Assembly (NCBI GenBank): GCA_963770275.1
Contig: CAVYPD010000002.1
Span: 124,001 to 188,000 of the forward strand
Direction of reading: 5' to 3'
Length of the DNA stretch: 64,000 nucleotides
Origin: Roseiarcus sp963770275
GTDB lineage: Bacteria; Pseudomonadota; Alphaproteobacteria; Rhizobiales; Beijerinckiaceae
How positions within the stretch are numbered: position 1 is the first letter of the stretch; each line of letters opens with the position of its first letter. Under the pieces are notes generated by a model. It was not told where the DNA came from. It saw only the letters and a program-made list of their open reading frames with translations, and made no database searches. Below are positions 26,223 to 34,881 of the stretch, in pieces. Both the position numbers and the translations under genes were made by a program.

Positions 26223-27239
26223 TCAGTTCTTGATTTGGCGGCTTTCCGCCCTGGCGGTGACGACCGCGAGCAGGAGAACGGCGCCATTGAAGATCGGTTG
26301 GGCCCAGAACGGCGCGCCGAGCAGGTTCATTCCGTTGAAGCCGACCGCAAGCAGGATGATCGCGACCACAATTCCCGGAACATTGTAATAGCCGGGCCGA
26401 TAGGTCGTGACGCTTAAGAAGGCGGCCGCATAGGCTGGCAGGAGGAGTTCCGGGCCGAAGGACGGATTTCCGGCGCCAGTCTGGCCGAGCGCGAAGATCG
26501 CGCCAACGCCCACGAGGAGACCGGCCACTGCGAAGGCGGTGATCTTCATCCTTGCTGTTGGAACGCCCGCGAGGAACGCCACGCGCTCCGATCCGCCGAT
26601 CGCATAGAGGCGCCTGCCGAACGGCGTGTGCTCGAGCACGAGGAACATGATCAGGGCGAGCACGAGCGTCAGCCACACGGAGACGCCAAGTCCGAGCCAT
26701 CGACCCTGTCCGATCGTGGTGAGGAGCTTTGGGATCCCTGAGAACAGCACCTGCCCATTGCTGATGCCGAGCGTGACGCCGCTGAGCACAATTCCCGTTC
26801 CAAGCGTCGCGATGAACGAACTGATGTGCAGCTTGACGGTCAGCAACCCGTTGATGAGTCCGACCAGGACGCCGGCGATCAGCATGCCGGGAATGACGAT
26901 CGCCGCCGTGAATCCCTCCTCGCCGAGAAAGGCTCCGAACATCGCCAAAAAGCCGATCATCGATCCAAGCGAAAGGTCGAATTCGCCGACGATGAGCGGC
27001 ATGGTCGCCGCGAAACACATGCAAGTCACGACGGACTGGACGACAAGGAGATTCTGCCAATTCCTGTTGGTGAGGAACTGCGGGCTTAGAATCGAAAACA
27101 CGATGATCAGCGCAAGAAGCAGCGCGACGCTCGCATAGCGAACGAGCACAACGTCGACGAAGCGGCGCACAGGCCCCGCTTTCCGGGTTTCGAACGCCGC
27201 GCCTCTCGGGGATTCGGTCCGTGTGGTCGCCGTGTTCAT
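26223..27239 (-). CDS. Sugar ABC transporter permease, second system
   Basis: A 338-residue membrane protein of the BPD_transp_2 family, with GEFDLSLGSMIGFLAMFGAF in the IDLSVG position and GGSERVAFLAGVPTARMKIT as the ATPase-contact loop. The ATG at 27239 overlaps the ATPase stop (ATGA), which decides the start over the longer frame back to 27335. It probably forms a homodimeric channel, since only one permease is present here. Confidence 0.9.
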   Translation of the reverse strand: MNTATTRTESPRGAAFETRKAGPVRRFVDVVLVRYASVALLLALIIVFSILSPQFLTNRNWQNLLVVQSVVTCMCFAATMPLIVGEFDLSLGSMIGFLAMFGAFLGEEGFTAAIVIPGMLIAGVLVGLINGLLTVKLHISSFIATLGTGIVLSGVTLGISNGQVLFSGIPKLLTTIGQGRWLGLGVSVWLTLVLALIMFLVLEHTPFGRRLYAIGGSERVAFLAGVPTARMKITAFAVAGLLVGVGAIFALGQTGAGNPSFGPELLLPAYAAAFLSVTTYRPGYYNVPGIVVAIILLAVGFNGMNLLGAPFWAQPIFNGAVLLLAVVTARAESRQIKN

Positions 27240-28816
27240 GCGTAGCACCAACGACTGATCGCCTGATGACTGAGTTCGGCGCCCGTGAGGGACCCGGCGA
27301 TCACGCCGTCCTTGAGGATGAGCACGCGCGAACACATCGACGCAAGCTGCTCGGGCTCGGTCGAGAAGAATAGAATGCCGAGGCCTTCGCTCGCCGCGTC
27401 GCGCAGGAGCTCAAAGATCGTTTGCCGCGCCCCCGGATCCACGCCGGACGTCGGGTCGTCGAGCACCAGCACCGCAGGACGCAGGTGCAGCCACTTCGCC
27501 AGCAGGGCCTTCTGCTGATTGCCGCCGCTCAGCGTCCCGAACAAAGCTTGAGGCCTGGGAGGACGGACATCGAAATCGGCGATGAGGCGGTTCACCACCG
27601 ACCGCTCGCGGTCGTTCCGCCCCCAGTAGCGGTCGAAGGCCGGCAGCATGAGGTTCTCGCCGAGCGAGAGCGTGCGTACGCCGCCGTCATGCGCGCGGTC
27701 CCCTGGCAACAGAGCGATTCCGGCCGCCATGGACGCGCCCGGGCCGCCGCTCGGCGCAAGCTCGCGGCCAGCGACGGAAATGCGGCCTCCCCGTCGCGGC
27801 CGCGCTCCGCCGAGGATCAGTGGCAGCTCGCCGATCCCGGCCTCCTTGAGACCGGCAAGGCCCAGAATTTCCCCGGCGTGCAGGGTGAAGGTGACATCGG
27901 CGAGCTGTTCGCCCTCGAGACCCTCGACCTCCATGAGCGGTTCGTCGGCTCCGCGAGCCGCCCGGGCCCCCACGCTAAAGTCCGACCAGAACCCGCTGAG
28001 CACCGACGTTCTTGGTGGCGCAGACGCGCGTTCGACTTCAGAAGAGCCAACCATCATGGCGATGATTGCGTCGTCGTCCGCTTCGGCCGGGCTCCCGACG
28101 TAAGCAACCTTGCCGTCTCTCAGCACGGTCATGCGGGAGGCTTTGCTCCTCACTTCGGCCAGCCGATGCGTGACCATCAGCACGCTCACTCCCGATTGCG
28201 CGAGCGCCGCAATCTTTTCGAGATAAGGCGCGGCTTCGTCGCGCGGCAGCGACGCCGTCACCTCGTCGAGAATAAGAAGCGTGAGCTCGCTTGGCGCACG
28301 ATCGAGTGCGATGACGAGGGAGACGAGCGCCCGCTCGGCCGGCGTCAGGCGGCCTGCGAGCATGCGAGGATCGATGCGAACGCCGGAGCGTTTGAACATC
28401 GCGTCGATTTCGCTGTGAAGCCGGCGCCATTGGACGAGGCCCGAGCGAGTCGGGTAGCCGCGATAGAGAGCGATGCATTCGGCGACGCTCGCATTGTCGA
28501 TCAGCGGCGCCTCCTGGTGAACAATGGCGACGCCCAATTCGGCCGCATGCTGAGGCGAGAGGATCGCGGGGATGCTGCGGTCCTTGATCGTGATGGAGGC
28601 GTGGTCGGGTTGGTAGACGCCGCTCAGGATCTTGGCGAAGGTCGACTTTCCGCTGCCGTTTGCGCCGAGCAGCGCATGGATCTCGCCATCCGCGACGGAG
28701 ACCGCGACATTGTCGAGAACACGGACCCCGGCGAAGGACTTGGTGACGCCCTCTACGGCGATGGCCATCAGCGCGGCCGCCTGGAGCAAGGCGCCTGGTG
28801 GCTCGCCCGGCGACAT
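27236..28816 (-). CDS. Sugar ABC transporter ATP-binding protein, second system
   Basis: A 526-residue double-ABC ATPase of RbsA type: Walker A GANGSGKST, Walker B LLILDEVTASL in the first domain, and LSGGNQQKALLAKWLHL with VLVLDDPTSGVDPG in the second. The first Walker B carries EVTAS in place of the common EPTAS. Translation could begin at the ATG at 28816 or at 28768 (MAIAVEGVTKSF), which better fits family length. It is first in the minus-strand set and coupled to the permease by a 4-bp overlap. Confidence 0.9.
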   Translation of the reverse strand: MSPGEPPGALLQAAALMAIAVEGVTKSFAGVRVLDNVAVSVADGEIHALLGANGSGKSTFAKILSGVYQPDHASITIKDRSIPAILSPQHAAELGVAIVHQEAPLIDNASVAECIALYRGYPTRSGLVQWRRLHSEIDAMFKRSGVRIDPRMLAGRLTPAERALVSLVIALDRAPSELTLLILDEVTASLPRDEAAPYLEKIAALAQSGVSVLMVTHRLAEVRSKASRMTVLRDGKVAYVGSPAEADDDAIIAMMVGSSEVERASAPPRTSVLSGFWSDFSVGARAARGADEPLMEVEGLEGEQLADVTFTLHAGEILGLAGLKEAGIGELPLILGGARPRRGGRISVAGRELAPSGGPGASMAAGIALLPGDRAHDGGVRTLSLGENLMLPAFDRYWGRNDRERSVVNRLIADFDVRPPRPQALFGTLSGGNQQKALLAKWLHLRPAVLVLDDPTSGVDPGARQTIFELLRDAASEGLGILFFSTEPEQLASMCSRVLILKDGVIAGSLTGAELSHQAISRWCYA

Positions 28817-28904
28817 GAAGCTTTCGCTCCAAGTCCGGGCGTCCAGCGCCGCGGCGGCGAATTCCGCCTTCTCCTAACCATGGCGAACCGCCCCCGGCAA
28901 TTTT

Positions 28905-28929
28905 TCTCGACAAAATAGAGTGTGGCAGC
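28905..28929 (-). promoter_or_regulatory. Shared 25-bp motif, copy upstream of the second ATPase
   Basis: On the plus strand it starts TCTCGACAAAATAG and ends GTGTGGCAGC, 20 of 25 positions matching the copy at 26008. It lies 89 nt before the ATPase start and 183 nt before the divergent MetE-like gene, so a bound regulator could control both directions. A further imperfect dyad (AGGGAT at 29038-29043, ATCCCT at 29054-29059) is close to the MetE-like gene. Confidence 0.45.
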
Positions 28930-29111
28930 GCTTTGTTCGGCAGTCAACGCGATGGGTCGATATGTTCGCCCTCTGATGATTTCCTGGCAAAGGGCGTCCG
29001 ACCTGGGCGCTTTCGTCGGTAGGCAGCGGTTCGGACTAGGGATTACCGATATTATCCCTCGCTTGCCCGATTGCATCGACACAAGTAGATGGTTCCCTCG
29101 GAGGCGACCAG

Positions 29112-30143
29112 ATGAACACAATTCTCCCGACAACGCTCGTCGGCAGCTATCCCCAACCCGATTGGCTGATCGACCGCGGTAAGCTCGGCAAATACGTGCC
29201 CCGAGTCCGGGCGCAGGAGCTCTGGCGGGTCGGCGATGAATGGCTGGATCAGGCTCAGAACGACGCGACGCTTCTCGCGATCCGCGATCAGGAAATCGCC
29301 GGGGTCGACATCTTGACCGACGGCGAAATGCGACGGGAGAGCTATTCCAACCGGTTCGCAACCGCTCTCGAAGGCGTCGACATCGAAAATCCGGGGACGC
29401 GCCTTGATCGCACCGGCAAGCCCAGCACGGTTCCACGCGTTGCCGGGCCTATCCGGCGAAAGCATGCCGTTGAAGTGCGCGACGTGGCGTTTCTGCGCGC
29501 CAATACGACCCACAAGATCAAAATCACTGTCCCCGGCGCCTTCACGATGGCGCAGCAGGCGCAGGACGATTTCTACAAGGATGAGAAAGCGATGGCGATG
29601 GGCTATGCGGCCGCGCTCAATGAGGAGATCAAGGACCTCTTTGGCGCCGGCGCCGACATCGTCCAGATCGACGAGCCTTACATGCAATCGAGCGCCGACA
29701 AGGCGCGCGAGTACGGCGTCGAGGTGATCAATCGCGCGCTCGACGGCGTCACTGGCCAGACCGCCCTGCACATTTGCTTTGGCTACGGCGCTTTGGTCAA
29801 AGGCCGGCCGGACGGCTATTCATTTCTGGCGGAGCTCGAGGACTCGTCGGTCAAGCAGGTTTCCGTCGAGACGGCGCAGTCGAAGCTTGATTGCGCGGTT
29901 CTGGAGAAACTGCCGAGCAAGACAATTATTCTCGGCGTCCTCGACCTCGGGACACACGAGGTCGAAACGCCGGAACTCGTCGCCGAACGCATTCGCCGCG
30001 GCCTCGCGCATGTTCCAGCCGAGCGACTGGTGATTGCGCCGGATTGCGGCATGAAATACCTGCCGCGCGACGTCGCCTTCGGCAAGCTCAAGGCCATGGT
30101 CGAAGGCGCCGCGATCGTGCGTCGCGAAGTCACGGGCTCTTGA
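29112..30143 (+). CDS. Cobalamin-independent methionine synthase-like methyltransferase (MetE C-domain family)
   Basis: A 343-residue protein of the UROD/MetE-like superfamily. It starts with TTLVGSYPQPDWLID, and shows the zinc-ligand pattern of MetE: His and Cys in ALHICFGYG, Glu in VSVETAQSKLD, and the last Cys in VIAPDCGMKYLPR. Full-length MetE is about 750 residues; this matches only the catalytic half, like the MetE-II group and epoxyalkane:CoM transferase, so the methyl or alkyl donor and the thiol acceptor may differ from folate and homocysteine. GGAGG lies 8 nt upstream of the ATG. Its position beside sugar importers and dehydrogenases suggests a catabolic role. Confidence 0.85.
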   Translation: MNTILPTTLVGSYPQPDWLIDRGKLGKYVPRVRAQELWRVGDEWLDQAQNDATLLAIRDQEIAGVDILTDGEMRRESYSNRFATALEGVDIENPGTRLDRTGKPSTVPRVAGPIRRKHAVEVRDVAFLRANTTHKIKITVPGAFTMAQQAQDDFYKDEKAMAMGYAAALNEEIKDLFGAGADIVQIDEPYMQSSADKAREYGVEVINRALDGVTGQTALHICFGYGALVKGRPDGYSFLAELEDSSVKQVSVETAQSKLDCAVLEKLPSKTIILGVLDLGTHEVETPELVAERIRRGLAHVPAERLVIAPDCGMKYLPRDVAFGKLKAMVEGAAIVRREVTGS

Positions 30144-30158
30144 GCCGCGAAAAGCGCC

Positions 30159-30944
30159 TCAGAACGCGTTCTTGAGGATGCCGCCTTCGACGCGCAATGC
30201 CGCGCCATGGGTGCCGGAGGCGGCGGGACTGCACAGATAGACGACCAGGTTGGCGACTTCCTCGGTCGACGCAAAGCGTCGGGTGAGCGAGGTTGGACGC
30301 ACGGTGCGGAAGAACTCGTCCGCATATTCAGCTTCGCTTTTGCCGGATTCGGCGATGCGTTTTGTCAGGCCCTGCGCCAGAGTCGGGCCGGGGATGACCG
30401 AGTTTACGGTCACGTTGGACCCGACGAGCGTCTCGGCGATTCCCCGCGCCACCACGATATTGGCCGCCTTGCTGACCCCGTAGTGGATCATCTCGACCGG
30501 GATCTGCAGCGCCGATTCGCTTGAAACAAACACGATGCGGCCCCAACCGCGCTCGCTCATTTGCGGCAGATAGGCGCGCGTGATGCGAACGCCGCTCATG
30601 ACGTTGATTTCGAACATCTCGCGCCATTCGTCGTCCGTGAGGTCAACGAAGCTTTTGCGCACATTCACGGCGCCGAGGTTATTGACCAGGATGTCGACGG
30701 AGGGGACCGTCCGTCTTACTTTTTCGGCGCCTTCCGCGGTCGCGAGATCCCCCGGCGCGGGCGAAACCGTGGCGCCCGGAAGCGAGGATCTGATGCGGGC
30801 GATGGCGCTGTCGACGCGCTCCGAGGTGCGGCCATTCACCCAGACATGCGCGCCGGCTTCCGCCAGTCCCGTCGCGATGGCCAAGCCGATGCCGGCAGTC
30901 GACCCCGTGACCAGGGCGACTTTCCCCGAGAGATCGAGATCCAT
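30159..30944 (-). CDS. SDR-family oxidoreductase
   Basis: A 261-residue short-chain dehydrogenase with GSTAGIGLAIATGLAE for cofactor binding, VNNLGAVN in the NNAG position, catalytic Ser in VFVSSESALQIP, and YGVSK. The ending HGAALRVEGGILKNAF replaces the usual DGG with EGG. Predicted to oxidise or reduce a hydroxyl/keto group of the cluster's substrate. It converges with the MetE-like gene (15 bases between stops) and diverges from the GntR regulator. Confidence 0.87.
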   Translation of the reverse strand: MDLDLSGKVALVTGSTAGIGLAIATGLAEAGAHVWVNGRTSERVDSAIARIRSSLPGATVSPAPGDLATAEGAEKVRRTVPSVDILVNNLGAVNVRKSFVDLTDDEWREMFEINVMSGVRITRAYLPQMSERGWGRIVFVSSESALQIPVEMIHYGVSKAANIVVARGIAETLVGSNVTVNSVIPGPTLAQGLTKRIAESGKSEAEYADEFFRTVRPTSLTRRFASTEEVANLVVYLCSPAASGTHGAALRVEGGILKNAF

Positions 30945-31049
30945 GTGAGGGTCCTGTCACGGAGAAGGGATCACGCGCAGGAAGGTTCGATGCCGAGAGC
31001 GGCGCGCTCAGGCGCGTTTACACCGATAAAAAACGCAGGTAAAGCAATT

Positions 31050-31829
31050 ATGTCGACCAAACCGCCCGTAATGGCCTACCGGCGCGTTGAAACGGCTGAA
31101 CGCGGGGATGATCCCATGAACCTGAAGATTCCGGAACTGGACTTCAGCGCGACGGCTCAGGCCCCTTATCAGACTATTCGCGACGACATCATCAACGGCA
31201 AGCTCCTACCCGACGAGAAGCTGAAGATCCGCGACCTTCGACTGCGGTACAACACCGGCTCGAGCCCGCTGCGCGAGGCGCTGAGCAAACTGACGGCAGA
31301 CGGGTTTGTCACGCGCACGGAAAACCGCGGCTTTCGAGTCGCGCAGGCGGACGTCGCCGGCTATTCCGATCTTTTGAACGCGCGATGCTGGATCGAGAGC
31401 CTTGCGCTGCGGGAAGCCATCGCGAGCGGCGGCTCCAATTGGGAATATGGGGTGCTGATCGCGGGATATGATCTCGACAAGGGATACCAGCTTCTTGACG
31501 AGGATCAGGGCATTCCCAATCCGGAATTCGAGCGTTTGCATAAGCGCTACCACGTGGCGCTGATCTCCGGCTGCAACAACAAGGTTGTGCAGGACATCTG
31601 CTCGCAGCTTTACGACCACGCGACCCGTTACCGCTTGTTGTCGCACGTGCGGCTGGACAAAAGCGCACACGCTGCGCGCGCGGCCGAGCATCGAGAGATC
31701 ACCGCGGCGGCGCTTGCGCGTGAGGTCGAACGTTCCGTTGAGCTCTTGTGTGCTCACTACCGACGGACGGCGACCTTGCTGAGTTCGGACGGCGGCGTTG
31801 GCGCCAAGAAGCGCGCCCTCGCAGAGTGA
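31050..31829 (+). CDS. GntR-family transcriptional regulator (FadR/FCD type)
   Basis: About 259 residues. The N-terminal winged helix-turn-helix reads APYQTIRDDIINGKLLPDEK then YNTGSSPLREALSKLTADGF and TRTENRGFRVAQ, the standard GntR pattern. A helical FCD effector domain follows (ARCWIESLALREAIA, HKRYHVALISGCNN, HREITAAAL), which usually senses a small organic acid, with metal-binding His residues. The start may be at 31050 or at 31116 (MNLKIPELDF). It lies divergent from the SDR and is the likely controller of the surrounding catabolic genes. Confidence 0.88.
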   Translation: MSTKPPVMAYRRVETAERGDDPMNLKIPELDFSATAQAPYQTIRDDIINGKLLPDEKLKIRDLRLRYNTGSSPLREALSKLTADGFVTRTENRGFRVAQADVAGYSDLLNARCWIESLALREAIASGGSNWEYGVLIAGYDLDKGYQLLDEDQGIPNPEFERLHKRYHVALISGCNNKVVQDICSQLYDHATRYRLLSHVRLDKSAHAARAAEHREITAAALAREVERSVELLCAHYRRTATLLSSDGGVGAKKRALAE

Positions 31830-31872
31830 AGTGAAGGCGTGAGCTTGCCCGTCGAAATTCGATTTGACTGGG

Positions 31873-32520
31873 TCAGACGTTCGATAGGAACGGCGCGAGG
31901 TCCCGGACGACGGCGCCGCGCACGATCGGAACGCAAGCGGCTGGAAAGTCCTGCACGATCGTATGTCCCGCGTCCCGCAGCCGGCGAATGAACAGGTCGA
32001 GCTTCGCCAAAGCCGCCGGCAGATGGTCGTGCAGAACGATCAGCGCTTCCTCTTCGGTGGCGCAGGCCTGAAGCGCGCGTTCCACCCAACCCTCGGGATC
32101 GTCCCAATCGCGCGGGATGACGTTCCACAGGACGCACGTGAATTTCTGCTGGACGAGGTAGTCGCGGGCGGCGCGGCTCATGAGACGGCGGTCGAGATGG
32201 CCGCCCCCGCCAAACGGGCGGAAGAAGCGGTCAGCATGGGACAGCGGGCCGATAAGGCTCTGCGCGGCTCCGATTTCCCGTTCGGGCGAGTCAGGTCGGC
32301 GATCCTCTCCCAGTGGGGTCGTGTGCGTCATCGAGTGATTGCCAATCCAGTGCCCAGCGTCGTGCGCCCGTTCAGCCTGACGGCGAAGCTCAGGCTTCCG
32401 TAGTTTTTCGCCGACGACGAAAAAGCTCGCTTTCACGTTGTGGCGCGCCAGCACCGCCAGCACGCCTGGAGTGATCTCCTCATTCGGGCCATTGTCGAAG
32501 GTCAGGGTGACGCGGCCCAT
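31873..32520 (-). CDS. Polysaccharide deacetylase-family protein (NodB homology)
   Basis: A 215-residue NodB-homology protein beginning GRVTLTFDNGPNEEITPGVL. Family members normally have TFDDGP; here the second Asp, a metal ligand, is Asn. The His motif NHSMTHTTPLG is intact, and the last motif reads IVLHDHLPAAL. There is no signal peptide, so it would act in the cytoplasm, as do the allantoinase- or pyruvyl-type relatives. Such enzymes remove acetyl or formyl groups from carbohydrates or ring amides. The changed metal ligand casts some doubt on activity. Confidence 0.85.
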   Translation of the reverse strand: MGRVTLTFDNGPNEEITPGVLAVLARHNVKASFFVVGEKLRKPELRRQAERAHDAGHWIGNHSMTHTTPLGEDRRPDSPEREIGAAQSLIGPLSHADRFFRPFGGGGHLDRRLMSRAARDYLVQQKFTCVLWNVIPRDWDDPEGWVERALQACATEEEALIVLHDHLPAALAKLDLFIRRLRDAGHTIVQDFPAACVPIVRGAVVRDLAPFLSNV

Positions 32521-33113
32521 TCTTTTCCTGTCTCGGCGGCTTGGATTGGCTCACGCCCAGCGAACTCGACGTTGGCGGATCGGGGCGGGAGTTACCGATA
32601 ATGATCCATTTCCTCCGGAGATGACGATAAAATACACCGGTATTGCCGCGTAAGTGTCCGAAATTCGCCTTGTGAAGCTGGACCCATTCGGACACCACGC
32701 TACGAAGCAGTTTCTTGTCAATAGCCGAAGGTTCTGGTATGATCTTCCCAATCGCCGCACCAAGCCGGAGCGGGCGCGGAGAAGGAGGGGTTCCGCCAGC
32801 CTGGAGCCAAAGAAAAGATTTTTTACTTGGATTCGCCGTAACCCATTGAAAAGTCCCGAATCGGCCAAAGGAATCCAAGGAAATCCAAGCCTTTTTTCTT
32901 GGAATTGTTTGGATTTCCTTGGATTTATTTGGCGCTCGGCGCGTGCCCGACGGCTGGTGAGGCTCGCGGCGACCCCTCGCTCCAGGGGCACGCAAGATTG
33001 ACATTCGCTGATTTATGTCGATTTTGGGCAAACGTGGCATATTGTCGATGAAACGGGCGAGTTGGCCGATTTTAACGACTTGCGCCGGCGAGTCGGATGC
33101 GGAGGAGCAGTAC
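32521..33113. other. Gene-free stretch rich in repeats before the amidohydrolase
   Basis: About 590 bases with no credible gene. Besides the long inverted repeat listed separately, GTGTCCGAA (32654-32662) and TTCGGACAC (32687-32695) form a 9-bp inverted pair. Open frames cross it on both strands, but they carry repeat-derived text and no family match that I recognise. Confidence 0.45.
32872..32925. repeat. 17-bp perfect inverted repeat with internal doubling
   Basis: AATCCAAGGAAATCCAA (32872-32888) is matched by its exact reverse complement TTGGATTTCCTTGGATT (32909-32925) around a 20-nt T-rich loop. Each arm itself contains ATCCAA twice. The structure is more AT-rich than the surroundings. 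It could be a strong transcription-blocking hairpin, an attachment or transposon end, or a recombination relic. Confidence 0.6.
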
Positions 33114-34025
33114 ATGGCGCAGGGCAATCCCCAACGCATTGTCGACGCCCATATCCACTGGTTCCGAAGGGACAATCCTTACAAACACGACCACGGCCGC
33201 GACTATCTGCCGGACCATTATCTCGCGGATGCGGCCGGCTACAACGTCATCGGCGTCGTGCATATCGAGGCGCATTGGGACCCGAAAGATCGCGTGGGCG
33301 AGACGCGATGGGTCCGGAGCCTCGCCAATGACGGAAGCGACCACGGCCTCCTGAAGGGGATCGTCGGCGAAGCCGACATCGCGTCGGATGATGTCGAGCG
33401 GGAGCTTGAAGGCCATGCCGCCGATCGCAGCGCGCGCTCGATCCGGCACGTCGTGAACTACCTGCCAGGGCCGCATGCAAACTGGTGGGCCGACCAGGGC
33501 TACAAGGCGAAGCCCGGATGGGTGCGCAGCCAGGATTATTTCGAGAACCCTAAGTTTCTCGCCAACTTCCACAAGCTCGCGCGCTATGGCCTCGGCTTCG
33601 ACTATATGGCTTTCCCGAACCATATGAAGCCGATGGCGAAGCTTGCGAACGCGAATCCGGGCGTCACCGTCTATGTCGAGCATACAGGCATGCCGTATGA
33701 CCATACGCCCGAGGGCCTCGCGGTCTGGCGGGAGGGCATGCGCGCGCTCGCGGCTGCGCCAAATGTCGTCTGCAAGCTATCGGGCCTCGGCAACACGGTG
33801 CCGAAATGGACTGAGGAATCGATCCGTCCCTACGTCCTCGAAGCGATCGACATCTTTGGCGTCGACCGCTGCATGTTTGCGTCCAATTTCCCGACCGACG
33901 GCGCCTTCAGCACGATGCGCGCGGTGTGGGAGGCGTTCTTCTCCTTAGCGAAGGCCTTCACCGCCGAGGAGCGCGACAAGCTGTTCGCGGCCAACGCGAT
34001 CCGACATTATCGTCTGCCTATCTGA
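33114..34025 (+). CDS. Amidohydrolase-family (TIM-barrel) protein
   Basis: A 303-residue metal-dependent hydrolase of the amidohydrolase_2 group (PF04909, COG3618). RIVDAHIHWF holds the first H-x-H metal pair, VVHIEAHWDP follows a predicted strand, VYVEHTGMPYD holds a further His, and the late Asp-type region reads CMFASNFPTDG. This group includes lactonases such as L-fuconolactonase and decarboxylases. The ATG at 33114 has GGAGGAG 6-7 nt upstream. In context it could open a sugar lactone produced by a dehydrogenase of the cluster. Confidence 0.87.
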   Translation: MAQGNPQRIVDAHIHWFRRDNPYKHDHGRDYLPDHYLADAAGYNVIGVVHIEAHWDPKDRVGETRWVRSLANDGSDHGLLKGIVGEADIASDDVERELEGHAADRSARSIRHVVNYLPGPHANWWADQGYKAKPGWVRSQDYFENPKFLANFHKLARYGLGFDYMAFPNHMKPMAKLANANPGVTVYVEHTGMPYDHTPEGLAVWREGMRALAAAPNVVCKLSGLGNTVPKWTEESIRPYVLEAIDIFGVDRCMFASNFPTDGAFSTMRAVWEAFFSLAKAFTAEERDKLFAANAIRHYRLPI

Positions 34026-34299
34026 TTCACGATGTGAGGCGACTATCGCATGCGCGAGCTAGGGTTATATGTCCAAAGGCTGACCGAGAGGTGATCTTAC
34101 ATGACGTTTTTCGACCGTTAATGTTCAGTTCGACGTCAGCAGCGAAACGGTCCGTGAGAAATTCTGGCGTTCAGTGCCGCCATAGTTCAGGCGAGAGCCG
34201 TCCAGCTTGATTTCAAGCAGCCGTTGAGCCCCGACACCCCGCTTCGCGGGCCATGGGGGGCTGCTCATGTCAAGGGATCTTAAGGCCATCAGGCTTGAT

Positions 34300-34329
34300 G
34301 AGGCGCGGCGCCCGAGCGAGCCGCGCCTC
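34300..34329. terminator. 10-bp perfect stem-loop between convergent genes
   Basis: GAGGCGCGGC (34300-34309) and GCCGCGCCTC (34320-34329) pair around a 10-nt loop. It lies just past the stop of the small secreted-protein gene (minus) and 275 bases after the amidohydrolase (plus). There is no T-tract, so it is probably not a strong rho-independent terminator. The rest of 34026-34345 shows no gene. Confidence 0.4.
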
Positions 34330-34345
34330 TATTACGGTCAACGCG

Positions 34346-34588
34346 TTATTCGTCGCAGTTCACGGATTTGCGAGTGGCGCTGCTGCCATCGCCGCGAGTC
34401 GTCGTGACGTACATCGTCGAGCATAATACGGCGCCTTCGCGGGCAGGGGGTTCCAAACGCGCGGTGCGATGTTCGGCAGGGGCGCTCGCCGCATGCAACG
34501 GGACGCCTGGCGTCAAGACGACCTCGCGCGCCAAAGCCGTTCCGGAAATAAAAATCAGAGATACGGCAGATATTAGGAATGTTTTCAT
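34346..34588 (-). CDS. Small secreted protein of unknown function
   Basis: An 80-residue product with a signal peptide (MKTFLISAVSLIFISGTALA), then a 60-residue polar mature part ending STMYVTTTRGDGSSATRK. Two Cys residues in the mature part (one before STMYV and one near the C-terminus) could form a disulfide. GAGG lies 9 nt before the ATG at 34588; the frame runs on to 34780 without support. I recognise no family. It stands alone. Confidence 0.6.
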   Translation of the reverse strand: MKTFLISAVSLIFISGTALAREVVLTPGVPLHAASAPAEHRTARLEPPAREGAVLCSTMYVTTTRGDGSSATRKSVNCDE

Positions 34589-34881
34589 AGTTGCGATCCT
34601 CGGTTGCTTGCCAGACAAACTTGTATGGTGAGCAAGAGGTTTCCGTCGGCGTGCCGAGATGGTTAAAGAACTGTCAACGAAACGTAGCGTCTGGAGATGA
34701 TACTCGGCGAAAACGCAGCTCAAGCGGCGCTCGATGCCGATGTGCGCTATGTGCGTCTCGTGCCAGCCGCTCTTAATCAACGCAGCTTCAGGTCAGGGGG
34801 CGCGGCCGCTCATGGTCCGGCAGATAGACACCGCAGGTGCTCATGCCGTGTCTGGGACGCGCCCCGACCTGTCAGCGGCAA

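Noticed and set aside
27422..28918. 498-residue open frame antisense to the second ABC ATPase
   Set aside because: Shadow of a high-GC coding region; the opposite strand has perfect Walker and signature motifs.
32480..33175. Overlapping open frames on both strands of the gap at 32.5-33.1 kb
   Set aside because: They cross the inverted repeats, lack ribosome-binding sites and give repeat-derived text; treated as intergenic.
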